64,000 nucleotides of DNA, taken from the NCBI GenBank assembly GCA_002309615.1, contig DBXT01000042.1:62001-126000 (forward strand). The letters are read 5' to 3'. The DNA comes from Bacteroidales bacterium UBA1205. Its GTDB lineage: Bacteria; Bacteroidota; Bacteroidia; Bacteroidales; WCHB1-69. The notes beneath the pieces were generated by a model that saw only the letters and a program-made list of their open reading frames with translations, searched no databases and had not been told where the DNA came from. The position numbers were made by a program, and so were the translations under genes. Shown here one piece after another: positions 33,828 through 42,837 of the stretch; position 1 is the first letter of the stretch; each line of letters starts with the position of its first letter.

Positions 33828-35670
33828 CATACTCGCATTTTTGGAACGCATATTTGCTTTCAACGCAGAACAGCCGCTATTGTTTACGCAGTTCTATTTT
33901 TGGGCATTCTTCGCCGTAGTGATGCTGTTTTTCTCCTTTTTACATAACAAGCTATTGTTACGCAACGCTTTTTTGCTCTTTGTGAGTTTATTCTTTTATT
34001 TCAAAACAAGCGGCATGTTTGTTTTGATACTGGTATTTGACATTTTTACCAATTTCTTTATAGGTAAAGCCATACATAAAGCCGATAACACTAAAAAGAA
34101 AAATGGATGGGTACTATTGGCATTAGTGCTTAATTTGGGGGTGCTGTTTTATTTCAAATACGCCTATTTTGTGGTGGATGTAATCAACAATTTGCTGGGC
34201 TTGCACTTAGAAGTGGTGAATTATTTGGCTTTATGGACCAACTATTTCACGGGATCACATTTTTCCATAGATAAAATATTACTACCGGTAGGCATTTCAT
34301 TTTATACCTTCCAGACTATCAGCTATATTATGGATGTCTATAGAAAAAAGATAGAGCCGGTAAGCAATATTTTGGATTTCGGATTTTATGTAAGCTTTTT
34401 TCCCCAATTGGTGGCAGGACCTATAGTAAGGGCCAATGAATTTGTACCACAACTGCACACTCCCTATTTTATATCGCGTAAACAATTCGGTATAGCCGTA
34501 TTTTGGATACTCAACGGCTTGGCAAAAAAAATGATATTAAGCGACTATTTGGCTGTAAATTTTATTGACAAGGTGTTTTCCAACCCTTTGATGTTTACCG
34601 GCTTTGAAAATTTATTTGCCCTGTTTGCCTACTCTTTACAAGTATACGCCGATTTTTCGGGCTATACCGATATAGCGATAGGAGTCGCCTCGTTGATGGG
34701 ATTTAAATTGCCTCAAAACTTTAATTCCCCGTATAAAGCTACCAATCCGGGTAATTTTTGGAAACGTTGGCACATGTCGCTTTCCAAATGGTTGCAAAAC
34801 TATTTATACATTCCTTTGGGAGGTAACCGCAATGCCACTTTCGGCACTTTTTTCATACTATTTATCATCATGCTCATAGCCATGTTTTTGGTGAAGAATA
34901 TATGGGTGAGTATAAGCATAATAGCCATCATGCTTGTGGTAACACTGGTATATATAATTTTCCCCGACACCAGAAAAAGCATTTTTACCAATATTAACAG
35001 GATGGACACCATGCTGTTGGGTGGTTTATGGCATGGAGCAAGTTGGAATTTTATGATATGGGGCGGCTTGAACGGAATGGGTATGCTGGCATACGAATTT
35101 TGGAAACGCCGCAATTATTATACCAAAACATCGGTAATGCTGGCATTGCTATTGCTTATGCTGCTGTTAGAATATTTAACACCTGCCCCTGTATTTGTAA
35201 TAGGCATAGTTTGGACGGCTGTTCTGTTTGCAGGTGCCTTATTTTCTATGTTATACCATATAGCCGTTTCAGACCGGCCGGTGAAATGGCTTGCACATGC
35301 ATGGGCCGTATTTACCACATTTGTTTTCATCACCTTTACCCGTTTGTTTTTCCGTTCCGGTTCCAACTTAGACCCCGCAATAGCTAACGAAGAAGCTTGG
35401 AACACCGCTAAAAACATGGTGGAAAAAATAGGCGGAGCTTGGGATTTTTCCCTCATAGGTAAAATATGTGCATCGCATTATCAAGTGTTGCTGTTGTTCG
35501 CGATAGGCATGTTAATCCATTGGCTTCCTGACCGTTGGAAACGTTGGTACCGCTATAATTTTGCCACCTTGCCGCTACCTTTGATATTATTGATAGTGGT
35601 GATGGTGATATTTGTCACCTACCAATTTATCTCTGCCGATTTTCAAGCTTTTATCTATTTCCAATTTTGA
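33814..35670 (+). CDS. MBOAT-family O-acyltransferase (AlgI/PatA-like)
   Basis: 618 residues, about 12 hydrophobic segments. Hallmarks: GISFYTFQTISYIMDVYR (near 165), FFPQLVAGPIVRA, ADFSGYTDIAIG, WKRWHMSLSKWLQNYLYIPLGG and the catalytic His in GGLWHGASWNF (about 407). It moves acyl groups, normally acetyl, from a cytoplasmic donor across the inner membrane to a periplasmic partner. At 618 residues it is longer than AlgI (about 520), with two extra helical stretches in the C-terminal half. The two SGNH genes directly upstream supply candidate partners. Polymer target unknown. Confidence 0.93.
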   Translation: MEWNSILAFLERIFAFNAEQPLLFTQFYFWAFFAVVMLFFSFLHNKLLLRNAFLLFVSLFFYFKTSGMFVLILVFDIFTNFFIGKAIHKADNTKKKNGWVLLALVLNLGVLFYFKYAYFVVDVINNLLGLHLEVVNYLALWTNYFTGSHFSIDKILLPVGISFYTFQTISYIMDVYRKKIEPVSNILDFGFYVSFFPQLVAGPIVRANEFVPQLHTPYFISRKQFGIAVFWILNGLAKKMILSDYLAVNFIDKVFSNPLMFTGFENLFALFAYSLQVYADFSGYTDIAIGVASLMGFKLPQNFNSPYKATNPGNFWKRWHMSLSKWLQNYLYIPLGGNRNATFGTFFILFIIMLIAMFLVKNIWVSISIIAIMLVVTLVYIIFPDTRKSIFTNINRMDTMLLGGLWHGASWNFMIWGGLNGMGMLAYEFWKRRNYYTKTSVMLALLLLMLLLEYLTPAPVFVIGIVWTAVLFAGALFSMLYHIAVSDRPVKWLAHAWAVFTTFVFITFTRLFFRSGSNLDPAIANEEAWNTAKNMVEKIGGAWDFSLIGKICASHYQVLLLFAIGMLIHWLPDRWKRWYRYNFATLPLPLILLIVVMVIFVTYQFISADFQAFIYFQF

Positions 35671-35819
35671 TATTTGCACAAGTTTATTTCCGTGTTCTCC
35701 GCTGTAAATGCTTCCGCCTCAAAAATAAATCAGGGCTTAATCCCGATGCAGCCTTTTGCTAAAATTCACCCCATTGCATCCTCAGCTTTTTATTTGTCGG
35801 ACAACAATAAAAAAAATGT
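35671..35819. other. Intergenic region between MBOAT and T9SS cargo genes
   Basis: About 150 bases. No ORF or RNA gene. TTTG at 35793-35796 may be a -33 box, but it is 23 bases from the -7 box. Confidence 0.4.
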
Positions 35820-35827
35820 TATCTTTG
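35820..35827 (+). promoter_or_regulatory. -7 box TATCTTTG (extended TGT) for T9SS cargo genes
   Basis: AAAAAAATGTTATCTTTG precedes the start at 35841 by 13 bases. Confidence 0.65.
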
Positions 35828-35840
35828 CAACATATTTAAC

Positions 35841-36950
35841 ATGGACAAGATGAAAAAAATTATTCTATGTTGGTTGAGTATAGTCTGCCCTATGTTTTTA
35901 TTCGGGCAAGCCTATTCTTGCATTTCCTATCAATTTGATTTTGAGGGGAAAGATTCCTCTTTTGCAGGCATCACCCTTTATCAATACGACCAACACCATA
36001 ACACCATATCCGAAACCTATATTTCCAAAGAAGGAGATATAGACAGCACCTTACGACAATTTGACACGGAAAATCGTATTATCTACGAACTTAATTTACA
36101 CAACGGAGACAGTGTCGGGCTTAAAGAATGGATATACGACACCGTTAACAAGCAAATATTTTATATTCGCAGTGAATACCATAACCAACAATGGAAACCG
36201 AGGGACAGAATAAGCAGTTTCGGTGTAAAAAATTTTCATCACAAGCTCGCAGTGGAGCATCTGGGTTACGATATTTATGAATGTGACAGTTTTATCAACG
36301 AATCGTGCAAAATATCCTCTACCGAATGGGTAGAAGAAATGAAAGGTATTGCCGTGTATGAAAATGACACCATAGTAGGAGTGCTCTTTCCTAAATCCAA
36401 TGCAGGAGAAAATGCCACCGCTACCATCACCTATGACCAATTCGGCAACATCAGTTGCCTGATGATGGAAACGCCTTTGATTCCGGGAGTGGATATTATT
36501 ACCATCACCCAGACTTTCAACCCAAACAACCAATTGTTGATAGCTGAACGTGCCCAACGGTTCCAAGAAATAGACAATATGCGAAACATACGCACAGAAC
36601 GAACCTATCGCAATGGTGTGTTATTCTCTATGAATCAATACGGACGTAATGCGGACGGATGGGTGATAGAAAAATCGTTTTACTATTGCGACCCGCTGAA
36701 TATTCCCCGCACCGAACCCGCAAACAACATCAATATATACCCCAATCCGGCTACCGATTACATCTATATAGAAAACATCGACTCACCCGCTACCCTTTCC
36801 GTTTACGATATGCAAGGAAAAAAACATTTGCAAACAACTATTGATGCCGGACTACAATCCGTCAATATTCAAAACCTTGCTTCCGGATTGTATATTATCT
36901 CACTGAATAACAAACATGCATACAAGCAATATAAATTGATAAAAAAGTAA
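35841..36950 (+). CDS. T9SS type A sorting-domain protein (cargo 1)
   Basis: 369 residues. Signal peptide at 1-22 (ATG 35841 or the in-frame ATG at 35850). The middle is beta-rich with YD-like phrases (LYQYDQHHNTISET, QFDTENRIIYEL), suggesting repeated hairpins. The C-terminal ~75 residues begin INIYPNPATDYIYIEN and end YKQYKLIKK, a type A sorting domain that directs passage through the type IX secretion system and attachment at the surface. The next gene is a paralogue. No catalytic signature was seen; adhesin or binding function is possible. Confidence 0.85.
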   Translation: MDKMKKIILCWLSIVCPMFLFGQAYSCISYQFDFEGKDSSFAGITLYQYDQHHNTISETYISKEGDIDSTLRQFDTENRIIYELNLHNGDSVGLKEWIYDTVNKQIFYIRSEYHNQQWKPRDRISSFGVKNFHHKLAVEHLGYDIYECDSFINESCKISSTEWVEEMKGIAVYENDTIVGVLFPKSNAGENATATITYDQFGNISCLMMETPLIPGVDIITITQTFNPNNQLLIAERAQRFQEIDNMRNIRTERTYRNGVLFSMNQYGRNADGWVIEKSFYYCDPLNIPRTEPANNINIYPNPATDYIYIENIDSPATLSVYDMQGKKHLQTTIDAGLQSVNIQNLASGLYIISLNNKHAYKQYKLIKK

Positions 36951-36990
36951 AAAAAATTGAAGTATAACCTATTATAAAAAACACTAAAAA

Positions 36991-38082
36991 ATGAAACAGT
37001 TATTTACATTCTTTTTGGCTTTGCTATGCGGTATAACCATGGCACAAAAAAATCCTATCGCTATTGAACACTACGAATTTTCAAGTAGTACCGACTCCCT
37101 ATTGTTTGCTGTTACTACCATGCATTACAATAACAACAAACTTATTGAATCTGTCTATACCGACATAGAAAATTACGACACCATCATCACCCGCCATCTG
37201 TACGATGCTCAAGGAAACAGAAGCTATACCGTAGTATTGGATAACGGTGACACTTCTATGATAAGTATTACCAATAATAACTACAGCCAACGCACTTCCG
37301 ATAACCAAATGTATGTAATGGGAGAAACCGAATTGGAATTAATGATGGCTATTTATGCTTACGGAGTAAGTGATTATAGCACTACTTTGCCTATTTTAGG
37401 GCTTGAGCTTTATCCTTGTGACTCGTTTGACATCAACCTTGGCAACTTTTATGGAGAAGACCTGCCTTTTGACAAATTAACGGGTTATCCTTATAAAAAC
37501 CAAGCTGGTGATATAGATAGTATATCCATTGTAGGAAATATGGGATTTATGAACATGACCATAGGATATATTACAGCCACCTTTGATAACAATCATAACA
37601 ACACTTCTTGGGAATTTATTATTTCTATACCCTCTCCCTCCTCTGTAATGTCAATGTTTACCGAATATAACAATAATAACAAACCTACTTCTATCATATC
37701 CTGCCAAATGGAAGAAGGATGCACAAAAACAACTTATGCATATAAGAACAGTACCGATATTCTTTATGCAGACAATTATATAGAAGACGGTGACGACTGG
37801 GAACTTTCTTCCAGAGAGTGGTATGTATACGAAGTATCGGTGAAAGAAGCACAGGTGAACACCATTACATGCTATCCTAACCCCACCAATGGTGTTTTCA
37901 ACATAGAAAGTGAAAACGACGGCATAATGCACATATACGATATACGTGGTCGTCAAATGATGCAAACGAATATTACTGCCGGCATGAACACCATAGATAT
38001 GCAATCATGGGCTACAGGATGCTATTTTATTAAATTTGTTGCCGACAACAACATTCAAACACTCAAAGTGATAAAACAATAA
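36991..38082 (+). CDS. T9SS type A sorting-domain protein (cargo 2), paralogue of the preceding gene
   Basis: 363 residues. Signal peptide at 1-18 (ending TMAQ). The body resembles the preceding protein in length, order and phrases (IAIEHYEFSS..., LYDAQGNRSYTVVLDNGDT). The C terminus begins ITCYPNPTNGVFNIES and ends NIQTLKVIKQ, a type A sorting domain. The 40-base gap between the genes and the shared architecture indicate tandem duplication and cotranscription. A strong terminator follows. Function unknown; likely a surface protein. Confidence 0.85.
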   Translation: MKQLFTFFLALLCGITMAQKNPIAIEHYEFSSSTDSLLFAVTTMHYNNNKLIESVYTDIENYDTIITRHLYDAQGNRSYTVVLDNGDTSMISITNNNYSQRTSDNQMYVMGETELELMMAIYAYGVSDYSTTLPILGLELYPCDSFDINLGNFYGEDLPFDKLTGYPYKNQAGDIDSISIVGNMGFMNMTIGYITATFDNNHNNTSWEFIISIPSPSSVMSMFTEYNNNNKPTSIISCQMEEGCTKTTYAYKNSTDILYADNYIEDGDDWELSSREWYVYEVSVKEAQVNTITCYPNPTNGVFNIESENDGIMHIYDIRGRQMMQTNITAGMNTIDMQSWATGCYFIKFVADNNIQTLKVIKQ

Positions 38083-38096
38083 AACACCCGACATAC

Positions 38097-38128
38097 AAAA
38101 AGGCATTGGAAAACAATGCCTTTTTTTT
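38097..38128 (+). terminator. Intrinsic terminator after the T9SS cargo pair
   Basis: A stem of AAAAAGGCATTG with its complement, loop GAAAA, followed by eight T bases. Confidence 0.9.
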
Positions 38129-38159
38129 GTTTTTAACCCTAAGCAAAATATTTTTTTTG

Positions 38160-38167
38160 TATCTTTG
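38160..38167 (+). promoter_or_regulatory. -7 box TATCTTTG for the kinase-dCMP deaminase pair
   Basis: TATCTTTG lies 23 bases before the start at 38191, directly after the terminator of the previous unit. Confidence 0.6.
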
Positions 38168-38190
38168 CATTTTATATTCATACTCGCAAC

Positions 38191-38748
38191 ATGATAATTA
38201 TAGGTATAACAGGCACTTTGGGAGCAGGCAAAGGCACTATAGTGGATTACTTGGTTGCCCGTAAAGGCTACACCCATTATTCTGTACGCAATTTTTTAAT
38301 ACAAGAAATTGAGAAACAAGGCTTGCCCGTTAATAGAGACAGCATGGTAAAGGTAGGAAATGCTTTAAGAACCATGCACTGTCCTTCTTACATTACCGAT
38401 TGTTTGTTTGAGCAAGCAAAAGCCAACGGCACCAATGCTATTATAGAATCCATACGCACAGAAGGGGAAGTGCTGTCACTTCGCAACCAGCCGCATTTTT
38501 ATCTTCTGGCGGTAGATGCCGATGCCCGACTGCGATACCAGCGCATACGCTTGAGACAATCCGAAACGGATTTAGTGAGTTACGAAGAATTCATTGCCAA
38601 CGAACAAAGGGAAATGCACAACACCGACCCTAACAAACAGAATTTAAGTCGTTGCATCAGCATGGCCGATTTCACTTTGAACAACAACGCCGACATTGCC
38701 CGTTTGCATGCCCAAATAGAACAAATACTTATCCAAATAGAACAATAA
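38191..38748 (+). CDS. P-loop kinase resembling dephospho-CoA / deoxynucleoside monophosphate kinases
   Basis: 185 residues. The Walker A motif GTLGAGKGT (about 8-16) opens the protein. The rest has a nucleotide-kinase layout: YTHYSVRNFL, a lid-like Arg-rich segment (RLRYQRIRLRQSE, about 110-122) and a C-terminal helix. The dCMP deaminase gene follows after one base. Some eukaryotic dCMP deaminases carry a P-loop region fused to their N terminus, so a role in dNMP supply fits better than CoA synthesis. The substrate is an inference. Confidence 0.7.
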   Translation: MIIIGITGTLGAGKGTIVDYLVARKGYTHYSVRNFLIQEIEKQGLPVNRDSMVKVGNALRTMHCPSYITDCLFEQAKANGTNAIIESIRTEGEVLSLRNQPHFYLLAVDADARLRYQRIRLRQSETDLVSYEEFIANEQREMHNTDPNKQNLSRCISMADFTLNNNADIARLHAQIEQILIQIEQ

Positions 38749-38749
38749 T

Positions 38750-39244
38750 ATGGAAAAACAAGAAAAACACATTCGTCCGTCATGGGATGAATATTTTATA
38801 CAAATAGCCAATACTGTAGCACAAAGAGCCACCTGCGACCGAGGACGTAGCGGCTGCGTGATAGCTCGTGACAAACAATTGCTGGTTACCGGATACGTAG
38901 GCTCTCCCAACGGGCTGCCACATTGTGACGATGTGGGACATCAAATGCGTAAAATCATCCACGAAGACGGCTCCATCACCAATCATTGTGTACGTACCGT
39001 TCATGCAGAACAAAATGCAATATGCCAAGCGGCAAAATTGGGAATATCGCTACAAGGCAGCACCCTCTACTGCCGCATGACCCCATGCAGAACCTGCGCC
39101 ATGCTTATCATCAATTGCGGCATAAAACGAGTGGTGTGCGAAAAAAAATACCATGACGGTGCCGAATCGGAAGCCATGTTCAAACAAGCAGGAGTGGAAT
39201 TGGTATTTATCCATGATGAAATTTTAAAATACGACAATCAATAA
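38750..39244 (+). CDS. dCMP deaminase (ComEB-like)
   Basis: 164 residues of the zinc-dependent cytidine deaminase superfamily. Motifs: RGRSGCVIARDKQLL, YVGSPNGLPHC (substrate/allosteric), VRTVHAEQNAI (His-Ala-Glu, zinc and proton shuttle), and TPCRTCAMLIINCGIKRVV (two zinc Cys). It converts dCMP to dUMP for thymidylate synthesis. Length and motif order are typical. It is cotranscribed with the P-loop kinase. Confidence 0.93.
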   Translation: MEKQEKHIRPSWDEYFIQIANTVAQRATCDRGRSGCVIARDKQLLVTGYVGSPNGLPHCDDVGHQMRKIIHEDGSITNHCVRTVHAEQNAICQAAKLGISLQGSTLYCRMTPCRTCAMLIINCGIKRVVCEKKYHDGAESEAMFKQAGVELVFIHDEILKYDNQ

Positions 39245-39493
39245 TATAGTATCGCTTGTATTTAGATTAACTTGCTAAATATCATCACTCTCTAATAATA
39301 TGCCTATAGCAAATGTTCAAAAATTTGGTATAGGTTATTATTTTAACCGCTAAAATTCAAAAAAACAATTGCAAGCCGAAATGAGGATTAAAACGGCTAC
39401 GAAGTTTTTTGTCAAAACCCCGTTTTAACCAAACGAAAAATATACCAAATATTATAACTGCACTAAAGGCTTTGCCGGAAGATGCCGGTTATG
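39245..39493. other. Intergenic region between convergent genes, rich in inverted repeats
   Basis: About 250 bases with no ORF. Its main content is the nested inverted-repeat element at 39323-39450. A small hairpin, CCGG-AAGATG-CCGG (39468-39484 region), lies near the 3' end of the DUF6873-like gene. Confidence 0.6.
39323..39450. repeat. Nested inverted-repeat element, candidate structured RNA or small MITE
   Basis: The outer arms ATTTGGTATA (39323-39332) and TATACCAAAT (39441-39450) are a perfect 10-bp inverted repeat. Directly inside is a hairpin, GGTTA (39333-39337) with TAACC (39344-39348). A third pair, TTAAAACGG (39387-39395) with CCGTTTTAA (39420-39428), completes a three-way-junction-like fold. 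An alternative pair, AGCCG (39373-39377) with CGGCT (39393-39397), competes with it and is followed by a T-run. Confidence 0.5.
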
Positions 39494-40183
39494 CTATTGC
39501 ATAAAACAAAGACTCCCCCCGTCGTATAATGGTCCGTCGTACAACTCTATTATACGATAACCCATGTTGCTGACAAAATTCACCATTTTATCACCTTGAG
39601 CACAATATTTCATACTGCCTATTACAAACAATGTATCTTCGCACAAACCCATGCAGCCTCCTATACAGCCGTATTTCACTCCCGGCAAGAGGATATCTCT
39701 GCATTCTACATACATAACGTTTAAACAATTTTGTTTCAGTTGCTTATACACACCGCCATCGGAAGTGATAAACATATTGTTTTTGAGCGCTATGGTTGTA
39801 CAACGGGTTAAACTTTGTTTCACATTGATACGTTTGTGAGTGTCGCACCTACACAAAATGCTTTCATCGGTGCTGGCTATATGATGCAAAATATAATTTT
39901 CACTCACCACGGCATTATAATGAGCATTTGCATATTTTCCCTGCCCCGTGTTTTGCTTGCCAAACACAAAATCAATACCGCACTGCTGCATTTGTTGCAC
40001 CACCGGTAAAGGCATATTAGGAGCCACTACCGGCACCGGTTCAATATTACAACAAAACACATCGGGATGTCCGGAGAGTATATCATCGGTAACTCCGTGA
40101 GTAATCAACGGGACGGCTGTGGCATAATAGGCCAAGGCTTCGGCAGCCTTTTGAGGCATACGGGCATCGTATAATACTATCAT
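39494..40183 (-). CDS. DUF6873-like protein (GME-fold family)
   Basis: 229 residues. The conserved C-terminal half reads NVKQSLTRCTTIAL, FITSDGGVYKQL, LLPGVKYGCIGGCMGL and LYDGGSLCFM, which I associate with the DUF6873 family of guanidino-modifying-enzyme-like fold; no enzymatic activity is known to me. Cys is frequent. No signal peptide or membrane helix. It is the last gene of a five-gene minus-strand run and overlaps the radical SAM stop as TAATG. The fold assignment rests on memory of the motif pattern. Confidence 0.65.
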   Translation of the reverse strand: MIVLYDARMPQKAAEALAYYATAVPLITHGVTDDILSGHPDVFCCNIEPVPVVAPNMPLPVVQQMQQCGIDFVFGKQNTGQGKYANAHYNAVVSENYILHHIASTDESILCRCDTHKRINVKQSLTRCTTIALKNNMFITSDGGVYKQLKQNCLNVMYVECRDILLPGVKYGCIGGCMGLCEDTLFVIGSMKYCAQGDKMVNFVSNMGYRIIELYDGPLYDGGSLCFMQ

Positions 40184-41181
40184 TAATTGACTATTTCTAT
40201 TTTAAATGCATCTTTTTCTATAGTCTCATCTGCCTCAAACAGCATCCTTCCTTGGTATTTTTTCCTATTGCTGCCGCCATAGCCTATTGCGGCATTCAGC
40301 TGAGAAGGTGACACATGTACTTTCACCTTACCGGCAACATTATTTTGCATAACATTATCCAGTCTTTTCTGCCATATACGGCTCAATACAAGTTCTTTAA
40401 AAGACACATGAAAAGGGCCTGCAACCAAACTTTCTCCGTTGAGCAAACCTTCACTCGGATGCAATCCTACGCGTAACACTTTTACATGGTTTTTATCAAA
40501 AAGCTCATATATCTCTGCACTCAAACTTACGGCTTCTTCCAAAGTAAGAGGAGCGTATTTTCCCTGCCTGTACAAGCTTTCCAAATAGGTGTTTTTTATC
40601 ACTAAAGTCGGATATATTCTGGTATTTCGGGCTTTTAAATCTATAATTTTTTTTGCTGTAGCCAAGGCTCCTTCATGTGTATCGGTAGGAAGACCTATCA
40701 TCATCTGCAAACCCAGTTCAAAACCATAATCTTTTACCATTTCGGCAGCCGTTTCCACTTGCTGCACCGTGTGTCCTCTGCCGATAAAACGCAATACTTC
40801 ATCATTAAGAGATTGGGCTCCCAACTCCACTATGTTCACTCCGTAACGTTTTAAATTTTCCAATATAGGTCGGGATATATAATCCGGCCGAGTGGAAAGT
40901 TGTATACGCTGGACCTCCCCTTTAGACAGGTATTGATATGCCACCTGTAAATAATGACTTTGCTCTTCTATGGACATTCCGGTGAAACTGCCTCCGAAGA
41001 AAGCAATGGTTTTATATGCTTTTGCCGGAATGGTGGACAAATAGGTGTTGATAAGCGTTTTCATTTCCTCGGGTTGTATAATATTATTACAACCCACTAT
41101 CTTATACTGATTGCAATATATACAACGGTAAGGACAAGCTTTTTCGGGAATGAATATCGGTATGGTGTAATATGTTTTCAC
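40183..41181 (-). CDS. Elp3-like radical SAM protein
   Basis: 332 residues. CPYRCIYC (Cys16, Cys20, Cys23) binds the 4Fe-4S cluster; FFGGSFTG and IQLSTRPDYI follow, then VELGAQSLNDEVLRFIGRGH, typical of the Elp3/YhcC-type radical SAM group. Unlike true Elp3, no acetyltransferase domain is present. Related stand-alone genes occur next to housekeeping genes in many anaerobes, and their substrate is generally unsettled; RNA modification is one possibility. It lies 10 bases after ctpA and overlaps the DUF6873-like gene. Confidence 0.85.
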   Translation of the reverse strand: MKTYYTIPIFIPEKACPYRCIYCNQYKIVGCNNIIQPEEMKTLINTYLSTIPAKAYKTIAFFGGSFTGMSIEEQSHYLQVAYQYLSKGEVQRIQLSTRPDYISRPILENLKRYGVNIVELGAQSLNDEVLRFIGRGHTVQQVETAAEMVKDYGFELGLQMMIGLPTDTHEGALATAKKIIDLKARNTRIYPTLVIKNTYLESLYRQGKYAPLTLEEAVSLSAEIYELFDKNHVKVLRVGLHPSEGLLNGESLVAGPFHVSFKELVLSRIWQKRLDNVMQNNVAGKVKVHVSPSQLNAAIGYGGSNRKKYQGRMLFEADETIEKDAFKIEIVN

Positions 41182-41191
41182 TTTATTTGCA

Positions 41192-42811
41192 TTAACTTTG
41201 CTTTTTAAGAGAGGTTAATGCCTTCAATATCACCTCATCTTTCTCATATACAACAGGGTAAAAAGCTTTGTCACCCAAATACATTCTTCCTATATATGCT
41301 TTGAGCCATTTTTGCATTTCCTGCTTAGACATATTACTCAACATTCCTTGTATACCTTCTTTGTTTCCTTTTTCCGTCACTTGTTTTATCATTACATCCG
41401 TTATAGAAAAAGCATGTATAAAAGAAGACACATCGGGATATAAAGACTTTAATTCATTGCGATGATTATCCACATACTCTGCTGCATATTCATATACGAT
41501 ACCGCTGTTGAACAAACGATTGAAATATACATAATCGTTGGATGAAAGAAGCGGCACAAACACATCGGGCATGATGCCTCCGCCGCCGTACAATACTTTT
41601 CCCGAACGTGTTAGCACTTTTAGCGTATCGTTAAAACTGATGCTGTCTTCATGTTGTAGTTCACCGTTTTCATAACGAGCGTATATATCGTTGTAATATT
41701 CTTCTCCTTTTCCTTGTTCAAACGGGCGTTGAATACACCGTCCCAAAGGGGTGTAATAGCGTGCTACGGTAAGTAATATTACCGAACTGTCGCGAAGTAC
41801 AAATTGTGTTTGCACCAGCCCTTTTCCAAAGGAGCGTCTGCCTGCTATAATACCCCGTTCATTGTCTTGAACGGCACCGGCGACAATTTCACTGGCCGAA
41901 GCCGAATATTCATCTATCAACACGGCCACTTTTTGATTATTTTCTTGGAACAAACCTCTTTTGGTCGCCTTATAATCCTGTCGAGGATAATTTTTCCCTT
42001 GAGTATACACTATGTACTCGCCTGCCGGCAGAAGTTCGTCACAAATAGCAATAGCGGCACCTAAATAACCACCGGGGTTTCCCCGCAGGTCTAAAATAAG
42101 TTTATCCATACCTTGCCGCGATAAATCAAGCAGAGCATCGTGAAACTCTCTGGCTGTGGTTTGCGTAAAATTATCTATATTAATATAGCCTGTTTGGGGT
42201 GCCAACATACCATAATAAGGAATGCTATGTATGGATATCGGTTCTCGCTTAATGTTGAATTTTAGAATTTTATCTGTGTTCTTACGATATATTTCCAAAG
42301 CGACCACCGTTCCCTTTTTGCCACGCAACTTTTGTAATACATCGTTATTTTGTATGCCTACTCCGGCAATATTTTCTTTATCTACGCTCAGTATTTTATC
42401 GCCGGGCAATATACCCGCTCTTTCAGAAGGACCGCCGGCCGTAACGGCAACAACCGCCAAAGTATCTTTCAATATATTGAATTGTATGCCTACTCCGTTA
42501 AATTCACCCGACATATTCACCTCAAATTGTTTGGTTTCTTCCTTGGTCATATAGGATGTATGCGGGTCAAGTTCGGCAAGCAGACTTCGTATCATATCAT
42601 CGGTAAGCTGTTCATCGGCTATATCTTCAAAATAATAATTTTGAATAAGCTGTTGCACCTCTTCAATTTTATCGTTATTGCCTATTCCTTTAACAGAATA
42701 GGTATATTTTTTATTGTTGACAATATAGCCCAACAGCATACCCGCTACCAATACTATTGATAACAATATCGGTGTAACTATACTTTTTTTGCTATTGTTA
42801 TAGTCTTCCAT
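41192..42811 (-). CDS. C-terminal processing peptidase (S41)
   Basis: 539 residues. An N-terminal membrane anchor (12-29) is followed by a helical region, a PDZ domain (about 85-170, MSGEFNGVGIQF, LPGDKILSVD) and the catalytic core with LDLRGNPGGYLGAAI, EYSASASEIVAGA (Ser nucleophile) and GRRSFGKGLVQ (Lys general base). The C-terminal ~120 residues are an extra helical segment common in Bacteroidota CtpA. The protease trims or degrades periplasmic proteins from their C termini. It sits between a TM protein and the radical SAM gene. Confidence 0.93.
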   Translation of the reverse strand: MEDYNNSKKSIVTPILLSIVLVAGMLLGYIVNNKKYTYSVKGIGNNDKIEEVQQLIQNYYFEDIADEQLTDDMIRSLLAELDPHTSYMTKEETKQFEVNMSGEFNGVGIQFNILKDTLAVVAVTAGGPSERAGILPGDKILSVDKENIAGVGIQNNDVLQKLRGKKGTVVALEIYRKNTDKILKFNIKREPISIHSIPYYGMLAPQTGYINIDNFTQTTAREFHDALLDLSRQGMDKLILDLRGNPGGYLGAAIAICDELLPAGEYIVYTQGKNYPRQDYKATKRGLFQENNQKVAVLIDEYSASASEIVAGAVQDNERGIIAGRRSFGKGLVQTQFVLRDSSVILLTVARYYTPLGRCIQRPFEQGKGEEYYNDIYARYENGELQHEDSISFNDTLKVLTRSGKVLYGGGGIMPDVFVPLLSSNDYVYFNRLFNSGIVYEYAAEYVDNHRNELKSLYPDVSSFIHAFSITDVMIKQVTEKGNKEGIQGMLSNMSKQEMQKWLKAYIGRMYLGDKAFYPVVYEKDEVILKALTSLKKQS

Positions 42812-42837
42812 TTTTTATACAAAAAAAACATTTATGG

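Noticed and set aside
35841..38082. RHS/YD-repeat toxins
   Set aside because: YD-like phrases are few and irregular, the proteins are under 400 residues, and they end in T9SS domains, with no toxin or immunity gene next to them.
39245..39493. tRNA gene
   Set aside because: No acceptor/T-arm sequence such as GTTCGAATC and no cloverleaf spacing.
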